A stretch of 64,000 bases of DNA from Mytilinidion resinicola (GCF_010093595.1 NW_022985445.1:434001-498000); one strand, 5' to 3'. Positions 23,029 through 36,110 are shown, counted from the first letter of the stretch. Made by a program: numbers and translations. Notes: generated by a model not told the origin, from the sequence alone.

Positions 23029-24633
23029 CTACAACAGTCCATTGTCATAATCCCGCCTCTTCTTCTCGTCCGAGAGAATCTCATTTGCCAGGTTGATGTC
23101 AGTCATCTTCTTTCCGGCCGCCTCTTTCTCCTTCTCTCCCCCTTGAACACGGTCCGGGTGATTGTCTCTGGCCACCTTGTGGTATGCCTTCCTGATCTCG
23201 GCCGCAGTTGCGTTGCGGGTGAGGCCGAGGACCTCGTAAGGGTCGATCTCCAGTTTCGGCTTCATACCCTCGAATTCTGATCCACCTCCACCGAAACCCC
23301 CACGGAATCCACCTCCACCAAAGTTCCCGCGGAACCCACCTCCACCGAAACCACCGCGGAACCCGCCGCCGTAGCCACCTCGAGGCCCGCCGCCAAATCC
23401 ACCTCGAGGCCCGCCGTCGAAGCCACCGCGTCTACTCGAACCAAAACCGTCACGACCTCCAGGTCCTGAGTTAGAGGTGCTGAAGCCTCCTCGACTACCA
23501 AATCCCGACTTCGAGGTGCCGAAGTCCCCATAACCCCCAGGTCCTTCGCCATCGCTGTCGGAGTCCTCTCCCCATCCTCCTTTGTACGAGGAGCCGCTGG
23601 AACTACGGCCTCCACGAGGGTTGCTTTCTGGACGGCTGCTCCCCCAGCGGCTGCTATCACGGCCCCCGCGAGCACCATCAAACCCGCCACGAGAACTGCC
23701 AAATCCAGAGGGCCCTCGGGCTCCTGGGGGAGGCCCGAACGGATCGAAATCGAAGTCGTCGTCGTCTCCAAGGCCGCTACCCAGATCTTCGTCGTCATTG
23801 TCGTAGTTAGGTTCGTAGCTCTGGTCCATATTATCCTCCTCGTACGCGAATTTGTTGAAGGCATTCACGTTGAAACTGTAGGCGCCGAAACCACCGAAAC
23901 CAGGCACTCCGTCATAGCCCTCATAACGGTGTCCACGCTGACCACGCAAATCAGCAGCCATCGAGCGCTTGAAGTCGTGGTACCACGTATGCCTAAACTC
24001 CTGGATCCACCAGGCATCCATCTTGCAGAACTTGACGATCGGCCCATCCCGGTTCAGCGCTTCGTCGATAATGCACATGACCGTGTAGAAAACCTGTTCG
24101 TGTACACGCATGAGTCCGCCGCAGTCGATGTGTCTGCCGAGCTCGATTTCCAAGAAAGTGTGGGCCAGGGCGTGGAGAAATCGTCCCCAGTGCAAGGCCG
24201 GACCGTGTACACGGGCGTTGACTACGTTCATCATGATGCCCATACGGTCTCGTTGGATTCTCCGCACCAAGGAGGATATATTCGGTCGATCCTCTCCCAT
24301 GGTAAGGTAGACTCGGTGCGCCAGCTCGGAAGAGAAAAGGAAGGTATCCAACGAGCGGAAAAGCTTGAAGTAGAAGCTCCTCTTCGGTGGCCTGCCAAAC
24401 GCATTCAGAATATTGTTGAAGGCGCGTCGTATTTCTCGCTTCTCCTCTTCTGAATGGGGACCGAAGATTTCCATGTACATGTCTCCCAGTACCTCGATCT
24501 CTGATTGCGGTATTGGGAAAGGGCGCAAGAGTGGCGAGTTCCGAGGAACTCGCTCTTTCATTAGCATTTCGCGGCAGATCTGCGCCTGGGACATGCCAGT
24601 GTGGCCAGCAGGTCCAAAAGGATAGCCATACAT
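23029..24633 (-). CDS. Gly/Arg-rich protein with a C-terminal J domain
   Basis: Single exon, 534 residues, starting at ATG 24633 (MYGYPFGPAG). The first 260 or so residues are a conserved-looking globular part. Next comes an acidic Asp-rich patch, then a long low-complexity region (about residues 300-450) of GGF, RGG and SSR-type repeats. A J domain closes the protein (DPYEVLGLTRNATAAEIRKA, HPD motif in DNHPDRVQGG, then ANEILSDEKKRRDYDNGLL). The HPD triad is intact, so it should stimulate an Hsp70. A J domain at the extreme C terminus after an RGG-rich region is unlike canonical Ydj1/Sis1 proteins and suggests a specialised, possibly RNA-granule or secretory co-chaperone. That role is inference only. 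Confidence 0.8.
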   Translation of the reverse strand: MYGYPFGPAGHTGMSQAQICREMLMKERVPRNSPLLRPFPIPQSEIEVLGDMYMEIFGPHSEEEKREIRRAFNNILNAFGRPPKRSFYFKLFRSLDTFLFSSELAHRVYLTMGEDRPNISSLVRRIQRDRMGIMMNVVNARVHGPALHWGRFLHALAHTFLEIELGRHIDCGGLMRVHEQVFYTVMCIIDEALNRDGPIVKFCKMDAWWIQEFRHTWYHDFKRSMAADLRGQRGHRYEGYDGVPGFGGFGAYSFNVNAFNKFAYEEDNMDQSYEPNYDNDDEDLGSGLGDDDDFDFDPFGPPPGARGPSGFGSSRGGFDGARGGRDSSRWGSSRPESNPRGGRSSSGSSYKGGWGEDSDSDGEGPGGYGDFGTSKSGFGSRGGFSTSNSGPGGRDGFGSSRRGGFDGGPRGGFGGGPRGGYGGGFRGGFGGGGFRGNFGGGGFRGGFGGGGSEFEGMKPKLEIDPYEVLGLTRNATAAEIRKAYHKVARDNHPDRVQGGEKEKEAAGKKMTDINLANEILSDEKKRRDYDNGLL

Positions 24634-25023
24634 AGCGACTGAATGTCCCTTGAAGATTGGTGTGGTGTGTGTTGTATGCTTGGTGTTACAGCTTTTGGCT
24701 CTTGCAGTAGCTGCTTATCTAAAAAAGATGACAGTTAGAAGCAGTAGTTAGTGGGTGGTAATGGTGGGAGAGGTGGAGAGCAAGTTGAGGAATATAAGTA
24801 CCAAGATTTGTCTTCTACGGTTTTATACGCGTTCTCGAGGCTGCCGACACTCCTTGTTACGTGGCGTGGGAAGTGAAGGTAGAGGCTCTGAAAGCAACGT
24901 TTGCAGATGTCAAAGGGAGATTTGTGACTCGCTATAGTAGCTGCAACGGACTTTGGCAAACCAATCACAGGCCATCCCAAGCAGCGGTAAAAAGCGTTGA
25001 AAGACCTGTTGTTTAGCAACTTA
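24634..25023. other. Spacer between two reverse-strand genes
   Basis: 390 bases holding the promoter of the J-domain gene and the 3' end of the endonuclease gene. Nothing else seen. Confidence 0.5.
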
Positions 25024-26181
25024 TCATGCTGTGCTGTCTGGCTTCGGTCGTCGAGAATTTAGTGACGCTGTCTGCGCCAGATTTAGCGTCACCGCATCTC
25101 CTTCACCATGCTCTTCTCGTTGATCTGCTTTTATTTCTACCCACAGCGGAACGTGATCACTCGGTCCCCTTTCTTCCGCGCTGTCCAAGATGCCGGTGTC
25201 AAGAACATGTCCGGCTTCGAAAAAGCGTCTACTACCAATGATTAGATCTACCCGATCACAGCTGCTACCCCAAGGTACGCCTCGTGGAAAGTAAGTATAT
25301 CGTCTCTCAGATCCTTTCAACTTCCTCCAAACATCTGCTGCTCGTAAACCGTCTTCGTCGTCAAAAAACTTGTCGTTGAAGTCTTGCCAGTTCTTGACGT
25401 GCTCTTCGGGGAATGTCCGTAAGCCTGGCCAACCATCCAGTAGACTTCTCGCAACGTTTAAGTCTCCAGCGAGGATTACGTCCCAGTCAAGTGCTTCCAT
25501 GCTCTTGCATTCTTGGAGTAGTAGCTTGTGAAAATCAAGCTTGCGGTCATGCCTGGTACCGATTACTGCTCCCGTGGTCGGAGATCGATATGCGTTGTTC
25601 GTTCCATTGACAGCATAGATGTTGAATATGGCAATCTTTTGCTTCAACTCGATGATATGAACTCGGCCCTCTAAATCCCAATCGACATCTCTGATATTTA
25701 CAACGGAGCAATCAAAGAAATCCGAACGAACGATACTGGCGATACCGTATATTTTCCCTCCGAAACCCCTTGCGTTATGGGCATCTCGGGGAAGCGTGAA
25801 ATGCACTATGTAGCTTGGGCCATCATCAACGGATTGACAAGGTCGATTTACGGCAATGCGAACGGCCTTTTGAGTAGCTTCATCATGCTGGTTGATCTTC
25901 ACCTCTTGTAAAAGGAGGAGCTGAGGCCAATGATGGCGATGAAGCAATGCGCGGAGAGAGCATTCCTTGAAGGTGGTAGAAGAAGAGGCTGTCGTAGCAC
26001 TTTTAAAGAAACTTGTTATTGTTTGCTGCAGAAAAGGTCTAATTCCATTGATGTTCCACGCGAAGATGCGAATGCTTCGAGAGCTGTCTGTGGGAACTGG
26101 CGTTTGGTCCTTCGGATCGGCGTCAGACGGCGCAGAGAGCTTCCTCCGTTTGCGAGGTGGCGGGCTGATCTCTCGATCCAT
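25024..26181 (-). CDS. ExoIII/APE-type endonuclease-exonuclease-phosphatase family protein
   Basis: Single exon, 385 residues, ATG at 26181 (MDREISPPPRKRRKLS, a probable nuclear localisation signal). The EEP-fold catalytic motifs appear in order: FAWNINGIRPF, LLLQEVKI (metal-binding Glu), IFNIYAVNGTNN, ILAGDLNVA (Asp and Asn), SSCDRVDLIIGS and GPSDHVPLWVEI (catalytic Asp-His). This is the pattern of exonuclease III / AP endonucleases that cut abasic DNA in base excision repair. It lacks the C-terminal GRF zinc finger of fungal Apn2, so it may be a second, divergent paralogue, and activity on other nucleic acid substrates is possible. Confidence 0.85.
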   Translation of the reverse strand: MDREISPPPRKRRKLSAPSDADPKDQTPVPTDSSRSIRIFAWNINGIRPFLQQTITSFFKSATTASSSTTFKECSLRALLHRHHWPQLLLLQEVKINQHDEATQKAVRIAVNRPCQSVDDGPSYIVHFTLPRDAHNARGFGGKIYGIASIVRSDFFDCSVVNIRDVDWDLEGRVHIIELKQKIAIFNIYAVNGTNNAYRSPTTGAVIGTRHDRKLDFHKLLLQECKSMEALDWDVILAGDLNVARSLLDGWPGLRTFPEEHVKNWQDFNDKFFDDEDGLRAADVWRKLKGSERRYTYFPRGVPWGSSCDRVDLIIGSRRFFEAGHVLDTGILDSAEERGPSDHVPLWVEIKADQREEHGEGDAVTLNLAQTASLNSRRPKPDSTA

Positions 26182-26511
26182 GTCGCTGATTTACCTTAAT
26201 CTGCTAGCTTTCTAGGAGCAGTCGTTTGTTGATGGAGTTTGATGAGGAGTGGAGGATATCGGGCTAAGGAGGCCGAAGGCGAGAATAGGCAGCGTCACGT
26301 GATCCCGGATCAATACTTTAGAGTAAGATCACTGGGTGGTTACTTCGAAAGGAACTAAGCAATCACTGCTCTCAGCATGTTGTTTTAAATTCAATGAAAA
26401 CATAGAAATCATGGAAACTAGTTCTCAACCAGGAATGTTCTGCCAGCAAAGAAAACTCATATCAAACCCCTAACCCATCACCAAAAGAAATCCATATTTA
26501 TGTGCTTGCAG
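26182..26511. promoter_or_regulatory. Endonuclease promoter with a TCACGTGA palindrome
   Basis: A TCACGTGA palindrome lies at 26295-26302, about 115 bases upstream of the endonuclease ATG and downstream of the PLP-enzyme gene. CACGTG boxes are bound by Cbf1-like bHLH factors, which act in sulfur metabolism in yeast. Relevance to either neighbour is inference. Confidence 0.35.
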
Positions 26512-28164
<1,653 letters not shown>

Positions 28165-28284
28165 TTTGACAAGGCTTGTTTGATAGGGTTTGATTTTGAA
28201 ATGTGATAATGTAGTGGAATTATCTACGAGAGCAGTAGTGAGTGGATTAGAGAGATGGAGTGAGGAGGAATCCCTTTTATGTAC

Positions 28285-28292
28285 TATATATA
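28285..28292 (-). promoter_or_regulatory. TATA element of the PLP-enzyme gene
   Basis: TATATATA lies about 121 bases upstream of the ATG at 28164 on the coding strand, a plausible distance for a fungal core promoter. Confidence 0.45.
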
Positions 28293-28495
28293 AGAAGTAT
28301 TTGGTCTGAGCGATTTGGGTGACTGACCAATCGGCAAGGACCCGAGAGTATGCGTTTATTATCTCTAGCCGATCCATGATAGCATTGCCTCGCATGTTAT
28401 CAGAAGCCGATTGCTCTACATGCCCGTGTCTACGCGGGCTATTGGATGCCGTGAGCCATGTGAGGCAAAGCCCGATAGCAGTCCCCGCTTGAAAA

Positions 28496-28507
28496 CGGCC
28501 TCAGCCG
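28496..28507. promoter_or_regulatory. Candidate Zn2Cys6 site CGG-N6-CCG upstream of the PLP-enzyme gene
   Basis: CGGCCTCAGCCG is an inverted pair of CGG half-sites six bases apart, 332 bases upstream of the ATG at 28164. An identical spacing occurs upstream of the aspartate kinase gene. Gal4-type dimers bind such pairs. Assignment to the cluster regulator is inference. Confidence 0.35.
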
Positions 28508-29305
28508 AAAAGTATAGCGCGTGAGCGTGTGCCAGCGTCACTGGTACAGGAAAAGCGCATCGTACGTGGACACACTCCGAGCTTTCTGTCTAGCTGGATG
28601 CTGAGTCCCAAGAGGACGCATGAGTAGATGGTGGTGAGATGACGACGCTTTTTTTGGCGGCAGGGCGGGTTTCTAGACCTCGGGGCGGGATACAGTCCGT
28701 GCATAGAATGATGTATGGCAGGCGAAATGTCTTTCTCGTCATTCTCTTCCTCGAGGTGTATTGTCTTTTGAGGGGTTTGTGCAACGTTCGCCATCTCACA
28801 GCTCAATATTCAAATTAATATAGCATGAGAGTGTACTGTTTAAGAGGCTAACTTCAGGTAGATCGAAATCACATCAGGTAGATTATGGATAATAACGTAT
28901 TCACAGGCTCGTATGTGTGTATCTGATTCTCTTCCGATTCCGTTACGGTCTTGCACTAAAATTTGTGTTCAAGATCCGAGTATCAATAGATGGACCCATG
29001 TCGCTCCTCGGGCTCCTGATCTATACAAGTGGTCTCAGTAATATCTGGGATATCTCTCGGATCGTTCAACTTGCAAATCGCATTGATAAAGACGCTCCCA
29101 TTCCTTTCGTAATGGTTTGCGTCTATTGGGTCCAAAATATCTTGACTAAATTAGAACCCCGAAGAAAAGTAGGTTATGATAGCTTGCTGGGGACTACCAG
29201 ATGACATCGTCTGAGGTGGCCTGGCGACTTTACAGGTGGTTCAAACCGGTTTACTTTCTTCTTTCCTCAGGTTTTTGAAAATATATCGAGGGAATCCAGA
29301 CGGTG

Positions 29306-31748
29306 TTACCACGTTGCTCCGTCATCAGTGGTAGCTGCTTCGAGTGCCTCTTGTATTTGACCTTTCCTTCTGTCAGCACCTATGATGATATCGATGAAGA
29401 TCGCATGCGTACCTCTCATCCCGTCAATCGCTTCAAAAGCAATCGCGTAATTCTCGAGCGCACTCAGTACGCGCTGTATTCCTGAATAGAGTTCCCCGAG
29501 CCCGTTAGCATTTGGGTTTCCATTGTGTGAGCCTCGGTTGACATCACGACTTTTTCGGCAAAGCATGAGCAATGCATAGCTGTTCGGCACGTTTCGTCAG
29601 TACGAGTTTGACGACAGTTACGAATCGCGTTCTGGGATAAATACCTGCTTTGCATTGCGCAACAGGCAAATGCCGGCATCGTTCTCGGTGCTTGTATGAT
29701 AGCGTTGTGATATACAAATGGAAATGAGGTCGTTTCTAATGTTCGCATCGGAGATGGGTATGGGAGAGATTCAAAGAGCCTCGATATCGTTAAGGCCGAT
29801 TTCAGACAGACCTTCATCGATGGAATATCGCTGGGCGGTGATTCACCGGGTGACGATGCTTCGGAACTAGATGCGGAGGAGGTGCGCCTCATGCGATCAG
29901 GAGAGGAGATGGGATTCTGTGAGAAAGGCGAACTGCTACAGCAAGAGGGAGGTGTATTGATGGAGGAAAACTTCGATCTTTCCGTGAGATCGCAGTGCTT
30001 CTGAGTAAAAAGCGGAGCATCTTGAAATGCCCTGTATCGGTGGAGCTTAATCTTAGCGCTCTGAAGCTTGATTTGTGCTTGCGCTCGGAGCGATCTTGCG
30101 AGCACGCTCTCATCGACGTCGACAAGGTCGCAATATGTGATGTCTAGATTCAGATCTTGACCTTCAATCAGTGAGTCCAACTCGTGATCTAGAGCTCTCA
30201 TCTGCGCATCAAGCACCGAAGGGCTTCTTCCAGATTCTAGGATGCGTTTCAAGGATATCGTATACTCTGTGCACCTCCAGATCATTTGTTGGGCGTCGAT
30301 GAATTCCTTCCAGGCCCCAGGGTCTGCTTTAATCGTCGGAAGCGGGGTGGCGAAGGATTGATGATCAATTGCCATTATCGGCGCGGTACTGGAGACTATG
30401 GAGCATTGCAGGACAGAAACATACTGCTTTGATTAGCCACTGTGATTCTTGGGATTCTCCGACAAGATCGCTTACTGTCATCCACCAAGCCCTCCGCTTT
30501 GCTTCACGATAGATATCGCCAACACCTGTGATATCCTCTTGTAGAGATAACCGGGTTGCGGCATCAAGTGCTTGACTTGCTCTATTTCGCATCTTTGCTA
30601 GGTTTCCTCTTTGTGCGTATTCATAGCCGCTGAGCAATAGGTATGCTAGGATACTCTCTAGCTCCACGGGGGTCTTCGGATGGAAAAGATCCCTTCTGAA
30701 CAATGATGGCTTGCTACTGAGAGCCTCGGCAGGTGAGGTCGTAGACGCAAGTATTTCTGACTCGATCTCGATGCTCTCCATGGCCAACTGTGCGAAGAAG
30801 TGGGACTGCCTTCTCCGCAACAGCACGGAATCTGGGCTTTGGGGTGAACTATCATCACAATTCGGTATCAACGACAATATAGCTGATATAGCCAGGCTCA
30901 GAGGAGAGGAAGGTTCGAACTCGCGTGAGCTGTCGGCTAAAGGGTTATCCATTGAGACCACGGACTCGGGCGGCGGCAAGACTGGGAAAAACGGATGAAT
31001 GTAGATGTAATACGCATTCAATCTTGACTAAGAATCAGCTTTTGGACCCAACTCACATACAAGCTTGGAAATGTATAGATAGGGGCACGAATGATGTGTT
31101 TAGAAGAAGTTTAGGGTGGAGCTCACATATCTTTGTCGCTTCCGTACATACGTGGCCGGAGTCGATATTCTGCTGATGCATGGATATCATTGAAGATTGA
31201 AGTGGAGTTTTCCGAGCTAGATTCGGTTTCTGAGTTGCCAAATATACTATCAAAAATCTGATCGCTGTCTAGGCTCTTCAATCCTGCCCCTGGGGCGATC
31301 ATAGGCATGATGATGTCGCTGAAGATGTCATCATATGAGCTCCGGTATGGGTCTATCGAACTCGCTAGGTCGAGTTGTGTGAGGTCCTCGAAGGGAAGAA
31401 ATTGCTCTTGTTGCTCTCGTTGGCCATGAAGTTGAGCACGTTGAGCGGCCTTTTTTCGCGAGACTCGAGGGCCACCGCGGTTGGACTTGGTGTACACACA
31501 GGCAACGTCTTTGATGAAACACTTTTACAGCATCAGTTACCGAACAATGCCTAATTACGCTCGGGACGTACATTCGCACAGGTGCTGTTACCGTCACATC
31601 GAATGCGCGAAGCTCGACTGTCTCGCCGTCAGCATTGCTCGATATTTTCTCAGCGTAACACGAATGTAAATCTAACTTACCAAGCAAGACAAGCTACCTT
31701 GACAGGAGGCTTAGTTCGCTTGCCCTTGCCCTTGCTAGTCGTCGTCAT
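29306..31748 (-). CDS. Zn2Cys6 fungal transcription factor of the homoserine block
   Basis: Six exons on the reverse strand: 31681-31748, 31572-31617, 31127-31521, 30476-31022, 29645-30423 and 29306-29579, giving 702 residues in consistent phase. The zinc cluster is split by two introns and reads ACLACRASRIRC then CANCFIKDVACVY, that is C-x2-C-x6-C-x5-C-x2-C-x6-C, followed by a basic RGGPRVSRKK tail. A fungal-specific regulatory domain follows (YYIYIHPFFPVLPPP, RRAWWMTYVSVLQCSIVSST, SLRAQAQIKLQSAKIKLHRY). A Ser-rich linker lies near residues 520-570. It is a nuclear DNA-binding regulator lying between the PLP enzyme and the nitrilase, the usual place for a pathway-specific activator. The layout is that of Fub10-like regulators, but orthology is not shown. 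Confidence 0.92.
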
Positions 31749-32552
31749 GGCCGTGGTTGGTGTTGGTATTGTGAGTGAGAAGGACAAAATCGAACCAACT
31801 CAAAGCCCGAGCAAAGAAGCGCATCAGTCAAATACCTCCTGGAAGACAGGCAAAAGAGAGTACAGCCACATAATAGACGTTTCTCCTGAACCCGAGTGGC
31901 ATTGATCGTCTGACAATCTCACTATCCCGTGCAAGACCTACATACATATGCGCGCATTAAGAGAGAAAATAGGCCCTGCCAGCGCCAACGGGGTTATCAA
32001 AAATGTTTTATCGAGAAAATCATGCGAACTGCTGAGCCAGTGCACCTTTGATTGGCCAAGCTGATGCCCAGGTGGTTGATACATTGTAGAACGCTCCATG
32101 CCGGTGCGTCTTGCCGATCGGCATCTGGCCCACTATCCTTCGGCATTGATGACGGCCATGTTATGAGCAGCCGGCATCTGATAGAACACGCCATAGAACT
32201 GTAAATAGGTTTTTGTAAGATCGTGAGCTCGCTGGGCACCTCACGCGGCGCCGGCGGAGTTGCGAGTGGCGCTGTTGAGAAATGGATGAGCGAGGAGGGG
32301 CAAGTGCAACTAGAGAAAAGGAGTATCACGTGAAGTTAGTTAGTGCTTGGCGCTCCTTCAACTTCTTCACATCATCATTTTCAGCTGGTAATACGCCGCA
32401 TCAGAACAGGCCGTCAACGTAAGAAACTCTTATTATAAAGCCCTGGAATGGTCTCATATTTTAGCCTATGCACAGTTCAGAAGGCTGTCTTGTGGCGTGG
32501 TGCTCTTCTCGTGGTCTTCTCCATCAATTACGAGCTGCAAACAACGCCTCCT
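31749..32552. promoter_or_regulatory. Promoter region of the Zn2Cys6 regulator
   Basis: About 800 bases between the regulator ATG and the nitrilase stop. A TCACGTGA palindrome lies near 32323, and several CGG/CCG half-sites occur (for example around 32100-32175), none with the N6 spacing. Confidence 0.4.
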
Positions 32553-33948
32553 TTACTCCTTCAAAAAGACGTTCACCCCGGGCTTCGTATTGACGTGTAA
32601 CGAGCTTCCCAAAGTTTTAGCGTTCGCACCTCTTTATCGGTTGCGTAAACTCACAATATGTCTGGCCGAGAGTAGCTTCCGACTGGATCGAAATCCATCT
32701 ATGCTGATGTTAGCGCTTTAGATCATCTTGATTGGTTTCACACACCCTTGATTCAATCAAAGTGTCCCTCGAGAGGTCCGCATAGATGATGCCTTCCTTG
32801 TCCCACAATGGCTCTGCCAGAAAGGTTCCTAATGGCCCGACGACACATGAGCCACCATGATTGAGGATAGCATCCGGAGTCCAAGCGGACCCATCGGGCT
32901 GGCGATCATGGTGCTCAGGTGTGAACGGTGGATAATCCGTAGGGAAATCGGCCACCTGCTTGTCATGAGTATCGAAAATGAAACCTCTCTAGAGCCTTAC
33001 CTTGCAAAATTGGTTCACCGAGATCACAAAAGTACGGCCCTCCTTCGCAATGTGCTGCATAGAAGCTATCCAACTGGGCAAGTCATCGGCGTTCGGGGCA
33101 ATCCAGATTCTTCAGACGTCTGTTAGCATGCTCAAGGACTTAGTCCCACGAAGACTGGCTTACTCGATTCCCTGTTGATACAGCGCCATTCTGGCGGCGG
33201 GCATGTAGTTCTCCCAGCTACGCCTCGTTAGATGCATATATAGGTTGCAGGAGCTGCGGCGGTTGGTTACCATATTAGGCCACCGACCTTTCCGATGTCG
33301 GTATCCACAACTTTCAGCCCGTCTCCAGAACCGCGGCCCCAAACTAGCCTCTCTGCGGCCGTAGGTATCAGCTAGTCATTGTTAGTAACGGTTATCACTT
33401 TGTTAGCCAGCATGAGTGTTGCCTACCTTTCGATGGTTAGAAAGCAACTTTCCATCTCTATCAATGAGTACTGCCGAGCAGTACAATGTACCACCATCTT
33501 TCTCGATTATTCCAACAGAAAGAAGGACATTGTTTGCTTTGGCAATACTGAGTAGGATCTGGAACTCTGGAGACTCAATAGCTATCGCAGAGTTGTAGTA
33601 TTTCGCGAACCATTTTCGACCTGTTGAAGCAACCCGGAGCGTCAGAGCTTTCCTTGATTGGAGGATATAAGAACGATGTACCTCTAGGCTCCCGAGCTCC
33701 AATCGTAGCATCAAAAGCGTATCTCCATGGATAAGCCGAAAGAAACCCTTCCCTAAATCCTTATGAGCTTTGTTTTTCATCCGAATTTGGGAAAGGGCCG
33801 CATACGGGAAGACTACAAGATCGGCACCCGACCTGGCAGCCTCCGAGGTGAGTTTTGAGACCTTCTCTAAGCTTTCGTGCAGATCGAAGGATACAGGCGC
33901 AGCTTGGATTGCCGCTACCTTTACAGTGTGTTCAGGCATTCCCGTCAT
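32553..33948 (-). CDS. Nitrilase (carbon-nitrogen hydrolase family)
   Basis: Nine exons on the reverse strand: 33806-33948, 33682-33752, 33427-33620, 33271-33371, 33164-33217, 33001-33109, 32746-32955, 32655-32698 and 32553-32604, giving 325 residues with every junction in phase. The catalytic triad is intact: Glu49 in [12 protein letters not shown], Lys136 in LLSNHRKL and Cys170 in [15 protein letters not shown]. The C terminus ends in the nitrilase signature [16 protein letters not shown], seen only after two short terminal introns are removed. Nitrilases convert R-CN to the acid and ammonia; substrates in this branch include aryl- and cyano-amino-acid nitriles. It shares a 575-base divergent promoter with the acetyltransferase gene, which suggests co-regulation. 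Confidence 0.92.
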
Positions 33949-34523
33949 AGTCCCAGAAAATGTTCAGAGGTGGTGTCTGCGAATCGTCGTCCTTGTCTCT
34001 GACGATACGCTTCAAGCAGGCCTCTTTTCTTAAAGCTGTTCTGCCCCGGAAATTTCAAATTCACTCAGGCATAGCCAACGTGCTTTCTGACACGTGGCGA
34101 GCCTGTCGGCAGATCGACCCAGACCCCGATACACTTACGGATCAAATGCCGAGTCAAAGCGGGATCTCTTATCGCGCTTAAACGAGGCCTGCAGAGAGCC
34201 TACGCGAGCATTCGCCATGCTCCTTTTGCAAGCTATCCCCGCACACTAGTAGATACTGTTTAAAACTAGAAACGGATAGTCGTAGTCTGATTCTAATGCT
34301 CTTAGAAAACTCTTACCACTTGATTATACAGCTAGACCTATTGTACTCAAACTATCTACTTCACTCTACCTCGCACGACTCCCTTTAAAAGCTACGAATA
34401 GTGAAAACATCCGCCACCATTGGGTATCACTAGATCAAGTCCGCCTTTGACCCTCCGTGAGAACCAAGCGACCTATTCTTGTGCATCTTACCGCCAAAAA
34501 GAACACTCCCGCATAAAGCTCAA
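33949..34523. promoter_or_regulatory. Divergent promoter of nitrilase and homoserine acetyltransferase
   Basis: 575 bases between two divergent start codons. It contains one inverted CGG/CCG pair with eight-base spacing (34138-34151) and an AT-rich tract at about 34255-34420. No coding sequence seen. Confidence 0.5.
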
Positions 34524-36110
34524 ATGACTACCAGTAAGTCTGGACTATCCGCGAGGCCATGTTCCGCAATTGTTACTTACTATATTACGAGATATCAATT
34601 CTATGCGCACACCGCATAATTACTATGCCAATTTGGTCAAACATCAAGAGCTCTCACTGATACCGCACTTTACGCTTGAGTCCGGACATCAGCTTCGTTC
34701 AGTTCCTATCGCCTACAAAACATGGGGCACACTCAACGAAAGCGGCAGTAATTGTATAGTCCTTTGCCACGCTCTTTCAGGTAGTGCCGACGCGGAAGAC
34801 TGGTGGCAACCGTTAATGGGCAGAGGGAAGGCGTTTGACCCTCGACGATTCTTCATATTTTGCGCGAATATGCTCGGATCGCCTTACGGGTCGGCTTCAC
34901 CTCTTACCATCAATCCTGAGACTGGTCGACAATATGGACCAGAATTCCCAAGGACAAGTGTCCGTGATGACGTTCGGTAAGACCCATGAAAGTAGAAATA
35001 TCATCGCATATCTAACGCCATGTATTCTAGCATCCAAAAAATGGTGCTTGACCAGCTCGGCGTCTCTGAAGTCGCAGCTGTGATTGGGGGTTCCATGGGC
35101 GGAATGGCTACCCTGGAGTGGCCGCTTTGCACGCCTGTCGGATACGTCAAGAACATCATCCCTATTACTACTTCGGCCTACCACAGTGCCTGGGGAATTG
35201 CATGGGGAGAAACGCAGCGGATGAGTATCTATGCCGACGTCAAATTCAGCAACGGATGGTATAACCCGGAACCTTCAGGCCAGCCCATTGAGGGATTAGG
35301 TACCGCGAGGATGATAGCCATGCTAACCTATCGCTCGCACAACTCGTTCGAAGAGCGCTTCAGCCGTCGACCAGCAACCCGTAGGAAGCAGCCTACGCCT
35401 GTGGTACCGACAGGTTTGACAACACCACCGTCACCTTCTAGTAGCGAAGCATCGACTCCTCTATTGTGTCAAGGCGAAAGTCCTAGAAACCCCCAGTCAA
35501 CACCGTACATGAGTCAAAACGGCCAGGTGCCGATGGAGTTCGCAGCTCAGAGCTATCTCCAGTATCAGGCGGCAAAGTTCTTGAATGTAAGCGTCCAGTT
35601 CCCTGGTGGCTTTCAAGGCCTTCAACCAGACGAGGCACACATGGGAAGACCCGGCTAATATTTTGCGTTTCCCAGAGATTCGATGCCAACTGCTACATCC
35701 ACCTCACGGCGAAGATGGATTCTCACGACGTCACCCGAGACCGATTACCTACACATCTAGGGCTCGATATCCCCATACCTCCCCGCAACGAACATCTCAA
35801 GCACGTATTCAAGAATGTGCCTCCGCAAGCTCTTGTAATTAGCGTGGAAACAGACGTTCTATTCAGGGCGGAGCAACAGATTCAGTTGGCAGAGACTTTA
35901 CCAGAGGCGAAATTCCTCAATCTCGAATCTCAAGACGGACATGATGGGTTCCTCTTGGAGTTCGAGGCTTTGAGCCGGGCTATCACGAGCCACCTCCGAG
36001 AGCGATGCCCCTGGCTCTACGCAACGGGCTTTGAAGCCTTTAGCGGCGGAGTGAGGTCAGATGAAGTCATTAGTAGCGTTTTCGGGGAAGCGGAATCTGG
36101 GGAGTTCTAA
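34524..36110 (+). CDS. Homoserine O-acetyltransferase
   Basis: Four exons: 34524-34533, 34592-34976, 35031-35586 and 35676-36110, giving 461 residues. The ten-base first exon (ATG ACT ACC A) is chosen because its GTAAGT donor and a TACGAG acceptor join it in frame; the alternative start is ATG 34603. The alpha/beta-hydrolase fold of the MetX/Met2 family is clear: SVPIAYKTWGTLNESGSN, CHALSGSADAEDWW, nucleophile Ser in VIGGSMGGMATLEWP, acid in SVETDVLFRAEQQ and His in QDGHDGFLLEFE. A Ser/Pro-rich insert near residues 235-290 is common in fungal members. It transfers acetyl from acetyl-CoA to homoserine to make O-acetylhomoserine, the substrate of the PLP enzyme in the same block. Confidence 0.93.

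Larger units (their letters stand above)
28165..29305. other. Upstream region of the PLP enzyme and 3' side of the regulator gene
   Basis: 1.14 kb with the TATA element and CGG-N6-CCG site listed separately. Reading frames here are short and unconvincing; no gene is seen. Confidence 0.5.

Noticed and set aside
29380..29412. A possible 33-base GT-AG intron near the end of the Zn2Cys6 regulator
   Set aside because: It is in frame but shorter than any fungal intron seen here; reading through gives an uninterrupted protein, so I keep it as coding.
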